Shown one piece after another: positions 1 through 7,087 of a DNA stretch of 11,245 bases. The position numbers and the translations under genes were made by a program. Numbering within the stretch: position 1 is the stretch's first letter; each line of letters opens with the position of its first letter. Source of the stretch: JADJLQ01 sp964396995 (GTDB lineage: Bacteria; Bacteroidota; Bacteroidia; Chitinophagales; Saprospiraceae); NCBI GenBank assembly GCA_964396995.1, contig CAYNIG010000160.1:1-11245 (forward strand), in the 5' to 3' direction. The notes beneath the pieces are model-generated. The model worked only from the letters and a program-made list of their open reading frames with translations. It did not search any database and was not told the DNA's origin.

Positions 1-1
1 G

Positions 2-1021
2 ATAAAACTTCCAAATCATTTGTTTAATGAGCAAGAAGAAAAGTTTGTACGCAAAAGTATAGCTCGTAATGTGAGGAAAAGCCGGATTGTCTGGTCTATT
101 ACTATATCTACGATGATTGCATTGGCAGCACTTGCATTTTGGGCAAGGCGTGAAAGAAAAACAGCAGAGAAAGAAAGAGCTACTGCTGAAAGAGAAAGAA
201 ATACAGCGCAAACCCAAAGAGATATTGCACAAAAAGAAAAAGAAAGAGCAATCCTTAGCCTTTTTGAAGGACTCAAATTGAATATGAGGGTAGGCAACCC
301 GGGAAGCCTCTGCGCATATGGATTATGTGCTGATGCTCCAAAGGGAGAAATTACTGAAAATTGGCAAAGCTTGGGAATGTTGCCACCGCACACGCCATCA
401 TCCATTATAAAGGAACGCGGAAAAAATATTGGCTTTCCGAACGAAAATCCAATTAGGAATTTTGTGGTTGCACGACAATTTGGCGATGGCCATGTGTTAG
501 CATACGCTCAAGATAGATTGACCATGGATAAGGAAATAACCGATGATAGTGACAATTTAACATTTGCCCAAAACGCCTTAGCTTGGCTTACCTCCAGAGA
601 TGGCGTTAAAGAAAATTGTGGTAAAGAGACCACTATCTTGGTTTGGGAAGGAACTTTTATTAAACTAAGAGACATGAATTACGTGAAATATTATGTAGAG
701 AGTCGGGGTTGGAAAATAAAACTTACGAATGCAAACACGCTGGATCAAGACCTTCGATGTGCTTCGGTCCTTTGGTACCTTAGCGATTGGGCTCCTCCTT
801 CGAATTTCGCATCCACCCTGGTTCCTAACATTGTGCAATTTGTAAAAAATGGCGGAGGATTATTGATGGGTGGATTAGGTTGGTCTTATGCAGGTCAATA
901 TAAAGGCACTGACACTATCTACAGCGGAGACATACTTGGTAAACCATTTGGAATCTCATTTACTTTAGATTTTTTCGATCCGGATAGGACGGTGCCAATT
1001 AAATTATTGCAACCAGAATAA
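2..1021 (+). CDS. C-terminal part of a membrane-anchored STAND-like protein with a TCAF/amidotransferase-like C-terminal domain (5' truncated by window edge)
   Basis: The frame is open to the left edge, so the gene starts outside the window. A TTG at 20-22 is an internal Leu codon, not a credible start. The visible 339 residues begin with a short helical, Arg/Lys-rich piece (pattern NEQEEKFVRKS). A single membrane segment follows at about residues 29-48, then a charged coiled coil to about residue 84 (repeats such as RERKTAEKERATAERER). Piece, membrane helix and coiled coil together match the end of nSTAND-type NTPases. From about residue 120 comes a globular domain with VVARQFGDGHVLAY, NALAWL, FVKNGGGLLMGG and GKPFGISF. 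These resemble the Rossmann/class I amidotransferase-like domain of TRPM8 channel-associated factors (TCAF) and related bacterial proteins. No Cys-His catalytic pair is evident, so it may bind rather than catalyse. The NTPase part is inferred, not seen. A defence or signalling role is a guess. Confidence 0.6.
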   Translation: MKLPNHLFNEQEEKFVRKSIARNVRKSRIVWSITISTMIALAALAFWARRERKTAEKERATAERERNTAQTQRDIAQKEKERAILSLFEGLKLNMRVGNPGSLCAYGLCADAPKGEITENWQSLGMLPPHTPSSIIKERGKNIGFPNENPIRNFVVARQFGDGHVLAYAQDRLTMDKEITDDSDNLTFAQNALAWLTSRDGVKENCGKETTILVWEGTFIKLRDMNYVKYYVESRGWKIKLTNANTLDQDLRCASVLWYLSDWAPPSNFASTLVPNIVQFVKNGGGLLMGGLGWSYAGQYKGTDTIYSGDILGKPFGISFTLDFFDPDRTVPIKLLQPE

Positions 1022-1030
1022 GATAAATAT

Positions 1031-1363
1031 ATGCCCAAAAACGAGACTTATTTTGACCTGGTATATGAAGTGACCCGAAAGATACCCATGGGAAGGGTGA
1101 CAAACTACGGTGCCATAGCTGATTTCCTATCTTTAGGATCCGCTCGGATGGTGGGCTGGGCTCTTAATCAATGCCATGGTATGAAGGATGTTCCGGCACA
1201 CAGAGTAGTAAATCGCAAAGGTGAGTTGAGCGGCAGAGTTCATTTCAAACCACCATCATCTATGGCAACCCGACTTAGGAAAGAGGGCATTAAAGTAAAA
1301 AACGATGCTGTAGTTGATTTTGAAAAATTATTCTGGCATCCAAGGGAGATGGAATTAGAGTAG
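1031..1363 (+). CDS. Alkyltransferase-like protein (ATL, MGMT family) lacking the acceptor cysteine
   Basis: This 110-residue protein has the DNA-binding domain of O6-methylguanine-DNA methyltransferase and nothing else. VTNYGAIA at 23-30 supplies the conserved Tyr (Y26). SARMVGWAL at 37-45 supplies the Arg finger (R39) that flips the damaged base. The active-site motif, normally PCHRV, reads PAHRV at 55-59: Ala replaces the methyl-accepting Cys. Proteins of this kind (E. coli YbaZ/Atl, Thermus TTHA1564, yeast Atl1) bind O6-alkylguanine and hand it to nucleotide excision repair instead of repairing it directly. That role is taken from the family. The start ATG lies 9 bases after the stop of the preceding gene, so the two are probably co-transcribed, although no functional link is apparent. 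Length and motifs are complete. Confidence 0.9.
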   Translation: MPKNETYFDLVYEVTRKIPMGRVTNYGAIADFLSLGSARMVGWALNQCHGMKDVPAHRVVNRKGELSGRVHFKPPSSMATRLRKEGIKVKNDAVVDFEKLFWHPREMELE

Positions 1364-1577
1364 ATCGATGACCGGTAATTTAAGCTTCAGCCTTTTAAAC
1401 AAAACACGAAAAGCACACTGAACAAAACTGGATTTATTATTTCTTTTTATTTGAACCATTTCTTTCCCCTTTTTTTCTAAATAAAAATATTTTCGCTACT
1501 TCCATGCAACCTTAAATTCCCAGACCTTGTCCTTATCCATAAATCCATTTTTTGAAAAACTCAAATTTGCAGAATGT

Positions 1578-2135
1578 ATGAAAAAAATACTTTTACTCCT
1601 TTTTGTATTAGCCTCTACACTATTAAATGCTCAACACGAAGAAACCCTGCTGTCTCATATGCGATTTTCCGGGGCCTGGGGTTCCTGGAATAGCAGTATT
1701 GGTAAAATCAAAAATGAAAATATCTATTTTAATGGCGGATATGGCGGAATAGAATTAGGAAAAGATCTTTTCCTGGGCTGGGGAGGTTATAAATCATCGT
1801 CCAGCATCAGGCAAGATGATTTGAGGTTTCATATGAAATGGAACGGCCCTGTGGTGAGTTATTCTCCGGCGAGCCATAGAGTATTGCATCCTACCTTTAC
1901 CCTGATGGTAGCCAATGGCAAGCTTGATCCGGATAATGCTTCATACGATAGAATATTTGTAGCCCAACCTTCTCTGGGAGCAGAATTGAACCTAGTGAGA
2001 TGGTGCCATGTAAGCGTAAATGGTGGATATCGGTTTGTAAATGATGTGGATTTGGGTAAGTATACCGATACGGATTTTTCAGGTTTGTATGGAGAATTGG
2101 TGTTGAAGTTTGGTATCAGTTGGGGCAGATGGTAA
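1578..2135 (+). CDS. Small exported beta-rich protein, probable outer-membrane beta-barrel
   Basis: The protein is 185 residues. I take the ATG at 1578 rather than the in-frame TTG at 1527, because it places a clean signal peptide at the N-terminus: KK, a run of Leu/Val, then LNAQ, with cleavage near residues 18-19. The mature part alternates Gly/aromatic and polar residues (FNGGYGGIELG, FLGWGGY, VSVNGGYRFV) and ends in strand-like LVLKFGISW. This fits an 8-strand-type barrel or similar envelope protein. I recall comparable small Bacteroidota outer-membrane proteins without assigned function. The upstream gap (1364-1577) is AT-rich. It holds two weak -7-like elements, TATTTTCG at 1488-1495 and CAAATTTG at 1562-1569, neither with a good -33 box. 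The gene converges on the minus-strand operon with only 6 bases between stops. Specific function unknown. Confidence 0.75.
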   Translation: MKKILLLLFVLASTLLNAQHEETLLSHMRFSGAWGSWNSSIGKIKNENIYFNGGYGGIELGKDLFLGWGGYKSSSSIRQDDLRFHMKWNGPVVSYSPASHRVLHPTFTLMVANGKLDPDNASYDRIFVAQPSLGAELNLVRWCHVSVNGGYRFVNDVDLGKYTDTDFSGLYGELVLKFGISWGRW

Positions 2136-2141
2136 TACGTG

Positions 2142-2771
2142 CTATTTTTCGTTCGAACGGTTAAGTTCGTCGTTTCGCATATGATCTGCTATTTTCTTTT
2201 GGTGGGTATGCTGACTTTGCTCTAATTGGTGTATTATCTTAGTTCTTTCTGTATCCCTTTTATTCTGGCTTAGTTTTTTCTTAGCTTGGATTTCAGATAC
2301 TTTCATTTCAAAACACACGATTCCTTGCAGGTTGGCTTTTTTGTAATCAGCAGGTAATTCATCCCATTGTTTTTTATAGTCAGCTTCATATGTATTTATT
2401 GTTTTTTCAAGGATTGATATAGAGGCATCTTCATCGGTAATCAATACACAATTACCATACACGTGCACAGCAATATAATTCCAGGTAGGTACATTTATCT
2501 TAGATTCGTAATTCGAAGGTGATATATAGGCATGCGGCTCAGAAAATACAATCAGCGTTTTTTGATTTTCGACGAATTGCCACTGTGGATTAGCTTTAGC
2601 AAAATGCCCAAATATTATAATCTCATCTTCTCGGGTTTCAATCACCAATGGCAAATGACTGGCGGTGGGTTTGCCCTCCTGGTAATTAATGATGGTCGCA
2701 AAACTATATTCTTTGATAAAAGAGAGTACCTCGTCCCGATCATTCATTTCGTTCAGTTTGGGTATATACAT
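2142..2771 (-). CDS. PaiB-family FMN-binding protein
   Basis: The 209-residue product matches the PaiB/FMN-binding negative transcriptional regulator family (split-barrel flavin fold) along its length. Visible family blocks are MYIP at the start, SFATII at 23-28, SHLPL at 38-42, GHFAKANPQW at 55-64, EPHAYISPSNY at 78-88, VPTWNYIAVHVYG at 94-106, and KKKLSQNK at 164-171 near the C-terminus. Bacillus PaiB was named as a regulator of sporulation and protease genes, but most family members are uncharacterised and no DNA-binding domain is visible here. A flavin- or heme-linked enzyme or binding role is equally possible. It is the last gene of a minus-strand operon, starting 33 bases after the DinB-like gene. 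The C-terminal 25 residues are charged and probably flexible. Confidence 0.9.
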   Translation of the reverse strand: MYIPKLNEMNDRDEVLSFIKEYSFATIINYQEGKPTASHLPLVIETREDEIIIFGHFAKANPQWQFVENQKTLIVFSEPHAYISPSNYESKINVPTWNYIAVHVYGNCVLITDEDASISILEKTINTYEADYKKQWDELPADYKKANLQGIVCFEMKVSEIQAKKKLSQNKRDTERTKIIHQLEQSQHTHQKKIADHMRNDELNRSNEK

Positions 2772-2804
2772 AAAATCGTTTTTGGTGCCGGCAGATTAAA
2801 ATTA

Positions 2805-3374
2805 TTATTTGGAGGAGTTGAGGTAATCATCTGTAAAATGAGCTCTTTTTTTTGGTGCGTTAAATTTCTCCTCGTTGTATTGATTAGAATTACCTTTTGC
2901 TATGGATAGGGTTTTCCATTTTTCACCGGCTATTAACTTTCCTGCAAATACAATCTGTCCAACATGATAAGGATAGTGCGCCAATTGCCTGTTTATAGCT
3001 TCCATCACCGTATGTCCCTGGTTGCGGATATAAATGAGCTTATCCAGATCTTGTTCGCTTAATGATTTCAGTGTATCCAAAAAAATAGTCCATCCTTTAT
3101 TCCATGTATCCAGCATTTCTGCTTTTGACTGTAAATCATTTTCAAATTCTGCATCTCTGTTTCTCCAGTCTTTTTCTCCATCGCTGTTGAATATATCCGT
3201 CCATCGGGATTGCATATTTCCTGACAAGTGCTTTACGATAGTGGCAATGCTGTTGCTGTCTTCGTTGTATTGCCAAAATAATTTTTCTTCAGGTACCTGA
3301 TCAAATGTTTGCTCAGCCAGGAGTTTATAATATTCAAATTGTTTTATAACTGAAAGTAAAAAACCAGAGTTCAT
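2805..3374 (-). CDS. DinB-like/DUF1572 family metalloprotein
   Basis: This is a 189-residue helical protein of the DinB/YfiT superfamily, closest by pattern to DUF1572. The three His expected to bind a divalent metal are visible: H49 in IVKHLSGN, and H133 and H137 in AHYPYHVGQI. Further family cues are the start (LSVIKQFEYYK), WQYNEDSNSIATI before the first His, and RNRDAEF after it. Superfamily members include thiol-dependent transferases (bacillithiol- or mycothiol-linked) and proteins of unknown function, so the reaction cannot be named. I chose the ATG at 3374 over a TTG at 3395, because the ATG overlaps the stop of the upstream acetyltransferase gene as ATGA. That is a classic translational-coupling junction. 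A TTG start would need a 25-base overlap. Confidence 0.85.
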   Translation of the reverse strand: MNSGFLLSVIKQFEYYKLLAEQTFDQVPEEKLFWQYNEDSNSIATIVKHLSGNMQSRWTDIFNSDGEKDWRNRDAEFENDLQSKAEMLDTWNKGWTIFLDTLKSLSEQDLDKLIYIRNQGHTVMEAINRQLAHYPYHVGQIVFAGKLIAGEKWKTLSIAKGNSNQYNEEKFNAPKKRAHFTDDYLNSSK

Positions 3375-3931
3375 ATTGATTTGATTATTTTGCAAGGATT
3401 GCCATAGGCTAATACATGATCAGGAATATTTTTGGTTACCACCGATCCGGCCCCAATAGTGGTATGCTGCCCAATCGTAACACCGGGGAAAATAACCGTA
3501 TTCCCTCCAATCCAGGTATGATCACCAATAGTAACGGGTAAGGTAGAAGTAATATAGCGGTTCTCTATGATTCTCTGCGATGAAGGTACCGGATGGGTAG
3601 CAGTATAAATTTGAACATGCGGTGCCAAAAGGCAATTTTTACCTATCGTGATTTTATTATTATCAATGAATACACAGTTGACATTGATAAAACTGCCTTC
3701 CCCAATACTTATGTTTTCACCATAATCACAAAAAAAGGGAGCTTCAATCCATACATTTTCTCCGATGAATTCAAATAACGAAGAAAGGATTTCATTTTTC
3801 TGGATAAACAGCTTTGAATCCAGGTTGTTAAAAGCTTTTAATAATGATTTGCACTTATGATACATAGCCAGAAGTGCCGGGTCCCTGGAATCATAAGATT
3901 CACCTGCAAGCATTTTTTCTTTTTCAGTCAT
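3371..3931 (-). CDS. Maltose/galactoside-type sugar O-acetyltransferase (left-handed beta-helix)
   Basis: The 186-residue protein belongs to the Maa/LacA (NodL) acetyl-CoA-dependent acetyltransferases, which acetylate hydroxyls of sugars in the cytoplasm. The N-terminal Mac domain is typical: MTEKEKMLAGESYDSRDP at 1-18. It is followed by hexapeptide repeats from about residue 57 (GENISIGEGS, ITIGKNC, VTIGDHTWIGGN, VTIGQHTTIGAGS). The catalytic His is H113 in TATHPV, and the C-terminal AYGNPCKII block is intact. The start is the ATG at 3931, which fits the family N-terminus; a TTG at 3946 would add five residues without support. The physiological substrate cannot be told from sequence, and maltose specificity is only the family name. 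It is the first gene of a three-gene operon, with a -7-type element 20 bases upstream. Confidence 0.92.
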   Translation of the reverse strand: MTEKEKMLAGESYDSRDPALLAMYHKCKSLLKAFNNLDSKLFIQKNEILSSLFEFIGENVWIEAPFFCDYGENISIGEGSFINVNCVFIDNNKITIGKNCLLAPHVQIYTATHPVPSSQRIIENRYITSTLPVTIGDHTWIGGNTVIFPGVTIGQHTTIGAGSVVTKNIPDHVLAYGNPCKIIKSI

Positions 3932-3951
3932 CGATGTTAAAAACAATCGTT

Positions 3952-3959
3952 CAAAAATA
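3952..3959 (-). promoter_or_regulatory. Bacteroidota-type -7 element for the acetyltransferase operon
   Basis: Read on the minus strand this is TATTTTTG, a perfect match to the Bacteroidota -7 consensus TAnnTTTG. Transcription would begin near 3945, giving a leader of about 14 bases before the ATG at 3931. No -33 TTTG lies at the usual 17-20 spacing (a TTG sits only 13 bases away), so the call rests on the -7 box and its position. Confidence 0.45.
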
Positions 3960-4050
3960 CCTTAAAATCTGGCAATCGTTGTGGCATTTATCACCCCTGC
4001 ACCCCCTCTGATCCCATTTCATCGATCACTTCTGATTTTTGATAGAATAT

Positions 4051-4083
4051 TTTGTATTTCTCCTTGATTTTCAATTAATCTTG
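4051..4083 (+). promoter_or_regulatory. Candidate promoter for the TolC-HlyD operon
   Basis: TTTG at 4051-4054 and TAATCTTG at 4076-4083 (one mismatch to TAnnTTTG) are separated by 21 bases, slightly longer than the usual 19. Transcription would start near 4090. This leaves a leader of just under 40 bases before the preferred ATG at 4128 and argues against the earlier in-frame ATG at 4095. Confidence 0.35.
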
Positions 4084-4127
4084 TATCGGAATTAATGCAT
4101 ATTAAAGATTCATTCTCAAAGGTCATC

Positions 4128-5549
4128 ATGGTAAAAAAAATTCTGATTCTTTTGATGGGGGTAGTAGCACTAGGATTTACCTCATACAGCCAAAAGTGGA
4201 CGCTACTCAAATGCGTGGAGGTCGCCAGGCAAAATAGTCTTGCCCTCAAACAAAATCAAGTGCTGATCGAGCGAAATAGAATTGCTCTCATTCAGTCTCA
4301 GCACAACCTCTATCCCAATCTTAGTTCCAATCTGAACTACAGGATCAACTTTGGTCGGACCATTGATCCTACTACCAATGATTTTGAAAATCAATCCATT
4401 AGCCAAAACAGCCTGAGCTTCAGTACAGGAATGGTTTTGTACAATGGCGGCGCGTTGAAAAATTCCATCAGCCAGTCCAAAGTAAATGTGGAAACAGCCC
4501 AGCTTGATGCAGAGCAGTTTTCGAATGACCTGGCACTTACTGTGGTACAATTTTATATAGCTATCCTCTTTGCAGAAGAAAGATTAGACAACGCCAGAAT
4601 TCAATTACAGACTACGACTGAACAATTGAACCAGGTCGATAAATTGATTGCAGCCGGTGCACGACCTGAAGGCGACAGGCTTGAAATTCTGGCCCAGCAA
4701 GCCAGGGACGAGCAAGCAATCATTACCAACCAGAATGCTGTAAATGCAAATAAACTGGGTCTCAAACAATTGCTTCGCTTACCTACAGAGGAAAATTTTG
4801 AAATAGACAGGCCGGCACCCGATGCCATACAACCATCATTTATAGAAGAAAACCTGAATGCAATATATAACTATGCAGTGGATCACCGGGCAGATATGAA
4901 ATCAGGTGATCTGAAAATAAAAAGTTCAGAATTAGGGGTAAAAATCCAAAAAGCAAACTACATACCGACTCTCACGCTTGGGGGAAGCTTATCCTCTTTG
5001 TACTCATCCCTTGGCAGGAGGATCACCGGCACTCAGACGGTTAAGAGTCCGGTCACAGTTGAATTTAATGGTCAACAAACTACCTTAGGCATCTTTAATG
5101 AATCACCCACTTTTGGAAAAAATCCTTATTTCAAACAGCTGGATCAAAACCTGGGCTATGGTATAGGAGCCGGAGTAAGTATTCCGATATATAATAATTA
5201 CCGGGCCAGGGGCCTTGTGCGAAATGCTGAATTGACTGTAGAAGCCAATAAACTCAGCTTTGAGCAAAGCAAACAGACTTTAAAGAATAATATACAGACT
5301 GCACTCAATGACTATGAAGCAGCAAAAAAAACATATGAAGCCGCGCGAAGGTCAGCAGCTGCATCCCAACTCGCTTATAATAATATGAAAGCTAAATACG
5401 ACCTGGGTTCAGCCAATACATTTGAATTGGTTTCATCCAAAAACAGGTGGGATATTGCCAAAGTAGAAGAAATTTTGGGCCGGTACGAAGTCATCTTCAG
5501 ATCCAAAGTAATCGATTATTATCTTGGTCGGCCGGTGAATATAAATTAA
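4128..5549 (+). CDS. TolC-family outer-membrane efflux channel protein
   Basis: The product (473 residues) is the outer-membrane channel of a tripartite exporter. A signal peptide begins at the ATG at 4128 (MVKKILILLMG, then SYSQ, cleavage near residue 21). I prefer this to the ATG at 4095, which would add 11 polar residues ahead of it. The mature protein shows the duplicated TolC architecture of long amphipathic helices and short strands. The first half has the opening WTLLKCVEVARQNSLAL, the strand LNYRINFGRTIDP and the long helices around QLDAEQFSNDLALTVVQFY. The second half repeats the pattern (LGVKIQKANYIPTLTLGG, then GVSIPIYNNYRARG, then KTYEAARRSAAASQLAYNNM). The GRTIDPTTN segment and length are typical of Bacteroidota homologues. 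The adaptor gene follows after 51 bases, almost certainly in one operon. Confidence 0.93.
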   Translation: MVKKILILLMGVVALGFTSYSQKWTLLKCVEVARQNSLALKQNQVLIERNRIALIQSQHNLYPNLSSNLNYRINFGRTIDPTTNDFENQSISQNSLSFSTGMVLYNGGALKNSISQSKVNVETAQLDAEQFSNDLALTVVQFYIAILFAEERLDNARIQLQTTTEQLNQVDKLIAAGARPEGDRLEILAQQARDEQAIITNQNAVNANKLGLKQLLRLPTEENFEIDRPAPDAIQPSFIEENLNAIYNYAVDHRADMKSGDLKIKSSELGVKIQKANYIPTLTLGGSLSSLYSSLGRRITGTQTVKSPVTVEFNGQQTTLGIFNESPTFGKNPYFKQLDQNLGYGIGAGVSIPIYNNYRARGLVRNAELTVEANKLSFEQSKQTLKNNIQTALNDYEAAKKTYEAARRSAAASQLAYNNMKAKYDLGSANTFELVSSKNRWDIAKVEEILGRYEVIFRSKVIDYYLGRPVNIN

Positions 5550-5600
5550 AATCGAAAAGTATAAACTCATTGCTAAATCATCAATCAGATATTAAAAATT

Positions 5601-7007
5601 ATGGAAGCGGTAAATAATAAAAAGAAAAAGAAATCGGGCAAGTGGTGGATCTGGGCTTTGGTTGCCTTGTTTTTGGGATTGTTGGCCTTTGCTTACTTTA
5701 AGAATAAAAATAAACCGAAAGGGGAAAAAGTGACTGTGGAAAAAGTGCAGAAGCGAACTATAAATGAAACGGTATCAGCTTCGGGCAAGGTCTTCCCGGA
5801 AAAAGAAATCAAGATCAGCTCTGATGTGTCAGGTGAAGTGGTGGAATTATTTGTCATGGAAGGGGACAGTGTAAAGACCGGTCAGCTTTTGGCCAGAATC
5901 AATCCGGACACCTATCTCTCAGCTGTGGAAAGAGGTAATGCAGGTGTGAATAACGCGCGAAGCCAGGCCGCCAGCAGCCAGGCACAAATCGAAACCAGCA
6001 AAGCCCAAATCGAACAGATTGAAGCCAATCTATCCAATGCAACCAAAATACATACCCGAAATATTGAACTCCGCAAACAAGGGGTGATTTCGCAGGCTGA
6101 TTTTGATGCTTCGCTCGCCAATGTAAATGCCTTGGAAGCAAATCTGAAATCATCACGAGCAAGCCTGAATAGTGCAATGCAGGTAGCAAAAGCTGCAGAA
6201 TACACTGTTAAAAGTACCGAAGCATCTCTTAAAGAATTGCGTACTTCTCTGTCGCGGACTTCGATCTATGCTCCGGCCTCCGGTGTGATATCTAAATTAA
6301 ATATAGAACAGGGAGAAAGAGTAGTGGGTACCATTCAAATGGCCGGAACTGAAATGATGCGCATAGCCAATCTTTCTCAAATGGAAGTGCAGGTAGATGT
6401 ATCTGAAAATGATATATTACGAGTAAACTTAGGAGACTCGGCAGATATAGATGTCGATGCCTACCTGGATAGAAAATTTAAAGGAGTAGTTACGGAAATT
6501 GCTAATTCGGCTTCAAATACCAGCGCTACTGCGGTACAGACTTTATCCTCTGATCAGGTGACCAATTTTATAGTAAAAATCAGGATCAATCCGGATACAT
6601 ACCAGGATATGGTAAAGTCAGGTAAATTCCCATTCAGACCCGGTATGTCGGCAGCTGTTGAAATCTATACCAATACCAAGCCTGATATTCTGACGGTACC
6701 TATTTCGGCAGTAACCACCCGTGAAGATGAGAAAAAAGACTCTACCATTAAATCTAAGAATATAGATTTTAAGGAATATGTATTCCTCTACAGCTCAGAC
6801 ACTGCCAGAATGGTACAGGTAAAATCCGGTATCCAGGATGATAATTATATTGAAATTGTTTCCGGGTTGGAAGGCAATGAGGATGTGATTACCGGCCCAT
6901 ACGCTACTGTAAGCAGAAAATTAAAGCAGGGTATGAAACTTCAAAAAGACGATGGTAAAAACAAAAAAGACGCCGGTGGGGCCAAAGCTTCTGTTACCAT
7001 AGATTAA
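5601..7007 (+). CDS. HlyD/MacA-type periplasmic adaptor (membrane fusion) protein
   Basis: The 468-residue adaptor would link an inner-membrane pump to the TolC-like channel encoded just upstream. A Lys-rich cytoplasmic start leads into one membrane helix at about 15-33. The first half of the lipoyl domain is at about 66-100 (VSGEVVELFVMEGDSVKTGQ). A long alpha-hairpin at about 103-215, rich in Ala/Gln/Ser, reaches towards TolC. The second lipoyl half is at about 221-255 (IYAPASGVISKLNIEQGERV), followed by a beta-barrel domain and a membrane-proximal domain (DVITGPYATVSRKLKQG) near the end. The tail is Lys/Asp rich. The arrangement matches MacA-like adaptors of ABC exporters better than RND-pump lipoproteins, as there is no lipobox. 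No MacB-type ATPase/permease follows, so the partner must lie elsewhere or be absent. Substrate unknown. Confidence 0.93.
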   Translation: MEAVNNKKKKKSGKWWIWALVALFLGLLAFAYFKNKNKPKGEKVTVEKVQKRTINETVSASGKVFPEKEIKISSDVSGEVVELFVMEGDSVKTGQLLARINPDTYLSAVERGNAGVNNARSQAASSQAQIETSKAQIEQIEANLSNATKIHTRNIELRKQGVISQADFDASLANVNALEANLKSSRASLNSAMQVAKAAEYTVKSTEASLKELRTSLSRTSIYAPASGVISKLNIEQGERVVGTIQMAGTEMMRIANLSQMEVQVDVSENDILRVNLGDSADIDVDAYLDRKFKGVVTEIANSASNTSATAVQTLSSDQVTNFIVKIRINPDTYQDMVKSGKFPFRPGMSAAVEIYTNTKPDILTVPISAVTTREDEKKDSTIKSKNIDFKEYVFLYSSDTARMVQVKSGIQDDNYIEIVSGLEGNEDVITGPYATVSRKLKQGMKLQKDDGKNKKDAGGAKASVTID

Positions 7008-7020
7008 TTCCAAACAGACT

Positions 7021-7051
7021 TTTGATTTTTTAGTAATTCCCTTTAATTTCG
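7021..7051 (+). promoter_or_regulatory. Promoter for the glycosyltransferase-like gene
   Basis: TTTG at 7021-7024 and TAATTTCG at 7044-7051 (one mismatch to TAnnTTTG) are spaced by 19 bases, the usual Bacteroidota spacing. Transcription would begin near 7058, about 30 bases before the ATG at 7088. This suggests the gene is expressed on its own and is not just the tail of the export operon. Confidence 0.55.
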
Positions 7052-7074
7052 CAGTCCAATTATTCATGAATTTT

Positions 7075-7079
7075 AGGAG
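7075..7079 (+). promoter_or_regulatory. Ribosome binding site (AGGAG) of the glycosyltransferase-like gene
   Basis: AGGAG ends 8 bases before the ATG at 7088. I saw no similarly strong purine box ahead of the neighbouring genes, as is usual in Bacteroidota, so it stands out and supports this start. Confidence 0.55.
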
Positions 7080-7087
7080 TACTAGTT

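Noticed and set aside
1527..1577. N-terminal extension of the exported protein from a TTG at 1527
   Set aside because: It would bury the signal peptide behind 17 extra residues; the ATG at 1578 gives a normal one.
2150..2159. Perfect 10-base palindrome CGTTCGAACG near the convergent gene ends, considered as a terminator
   Set aside because: It has no loop, is short, and lies inside the 3' end of the PaiB-like gene; too weak to call.
2532..2909. Plus-strand open frame of 125 codons across the PaiB-like and DinB-like genes
   Set aside because: It is antisense to two well-supported genes and its translation has no recognisable domain or exported-protein logic.
4095..4127. Start of the TolC-like protein at the ATG at 4095
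   Set aside because: It adds 11 polar residues before the signal peptide and lies almost on the candidate transcription start.
5899..6205. Two minus-strand open frames of about 96 codons inside the adaptor gene
   Set aside because: They are shadows of the repetitive Ala/Gln/Ser-rich hairpin coding sequence.
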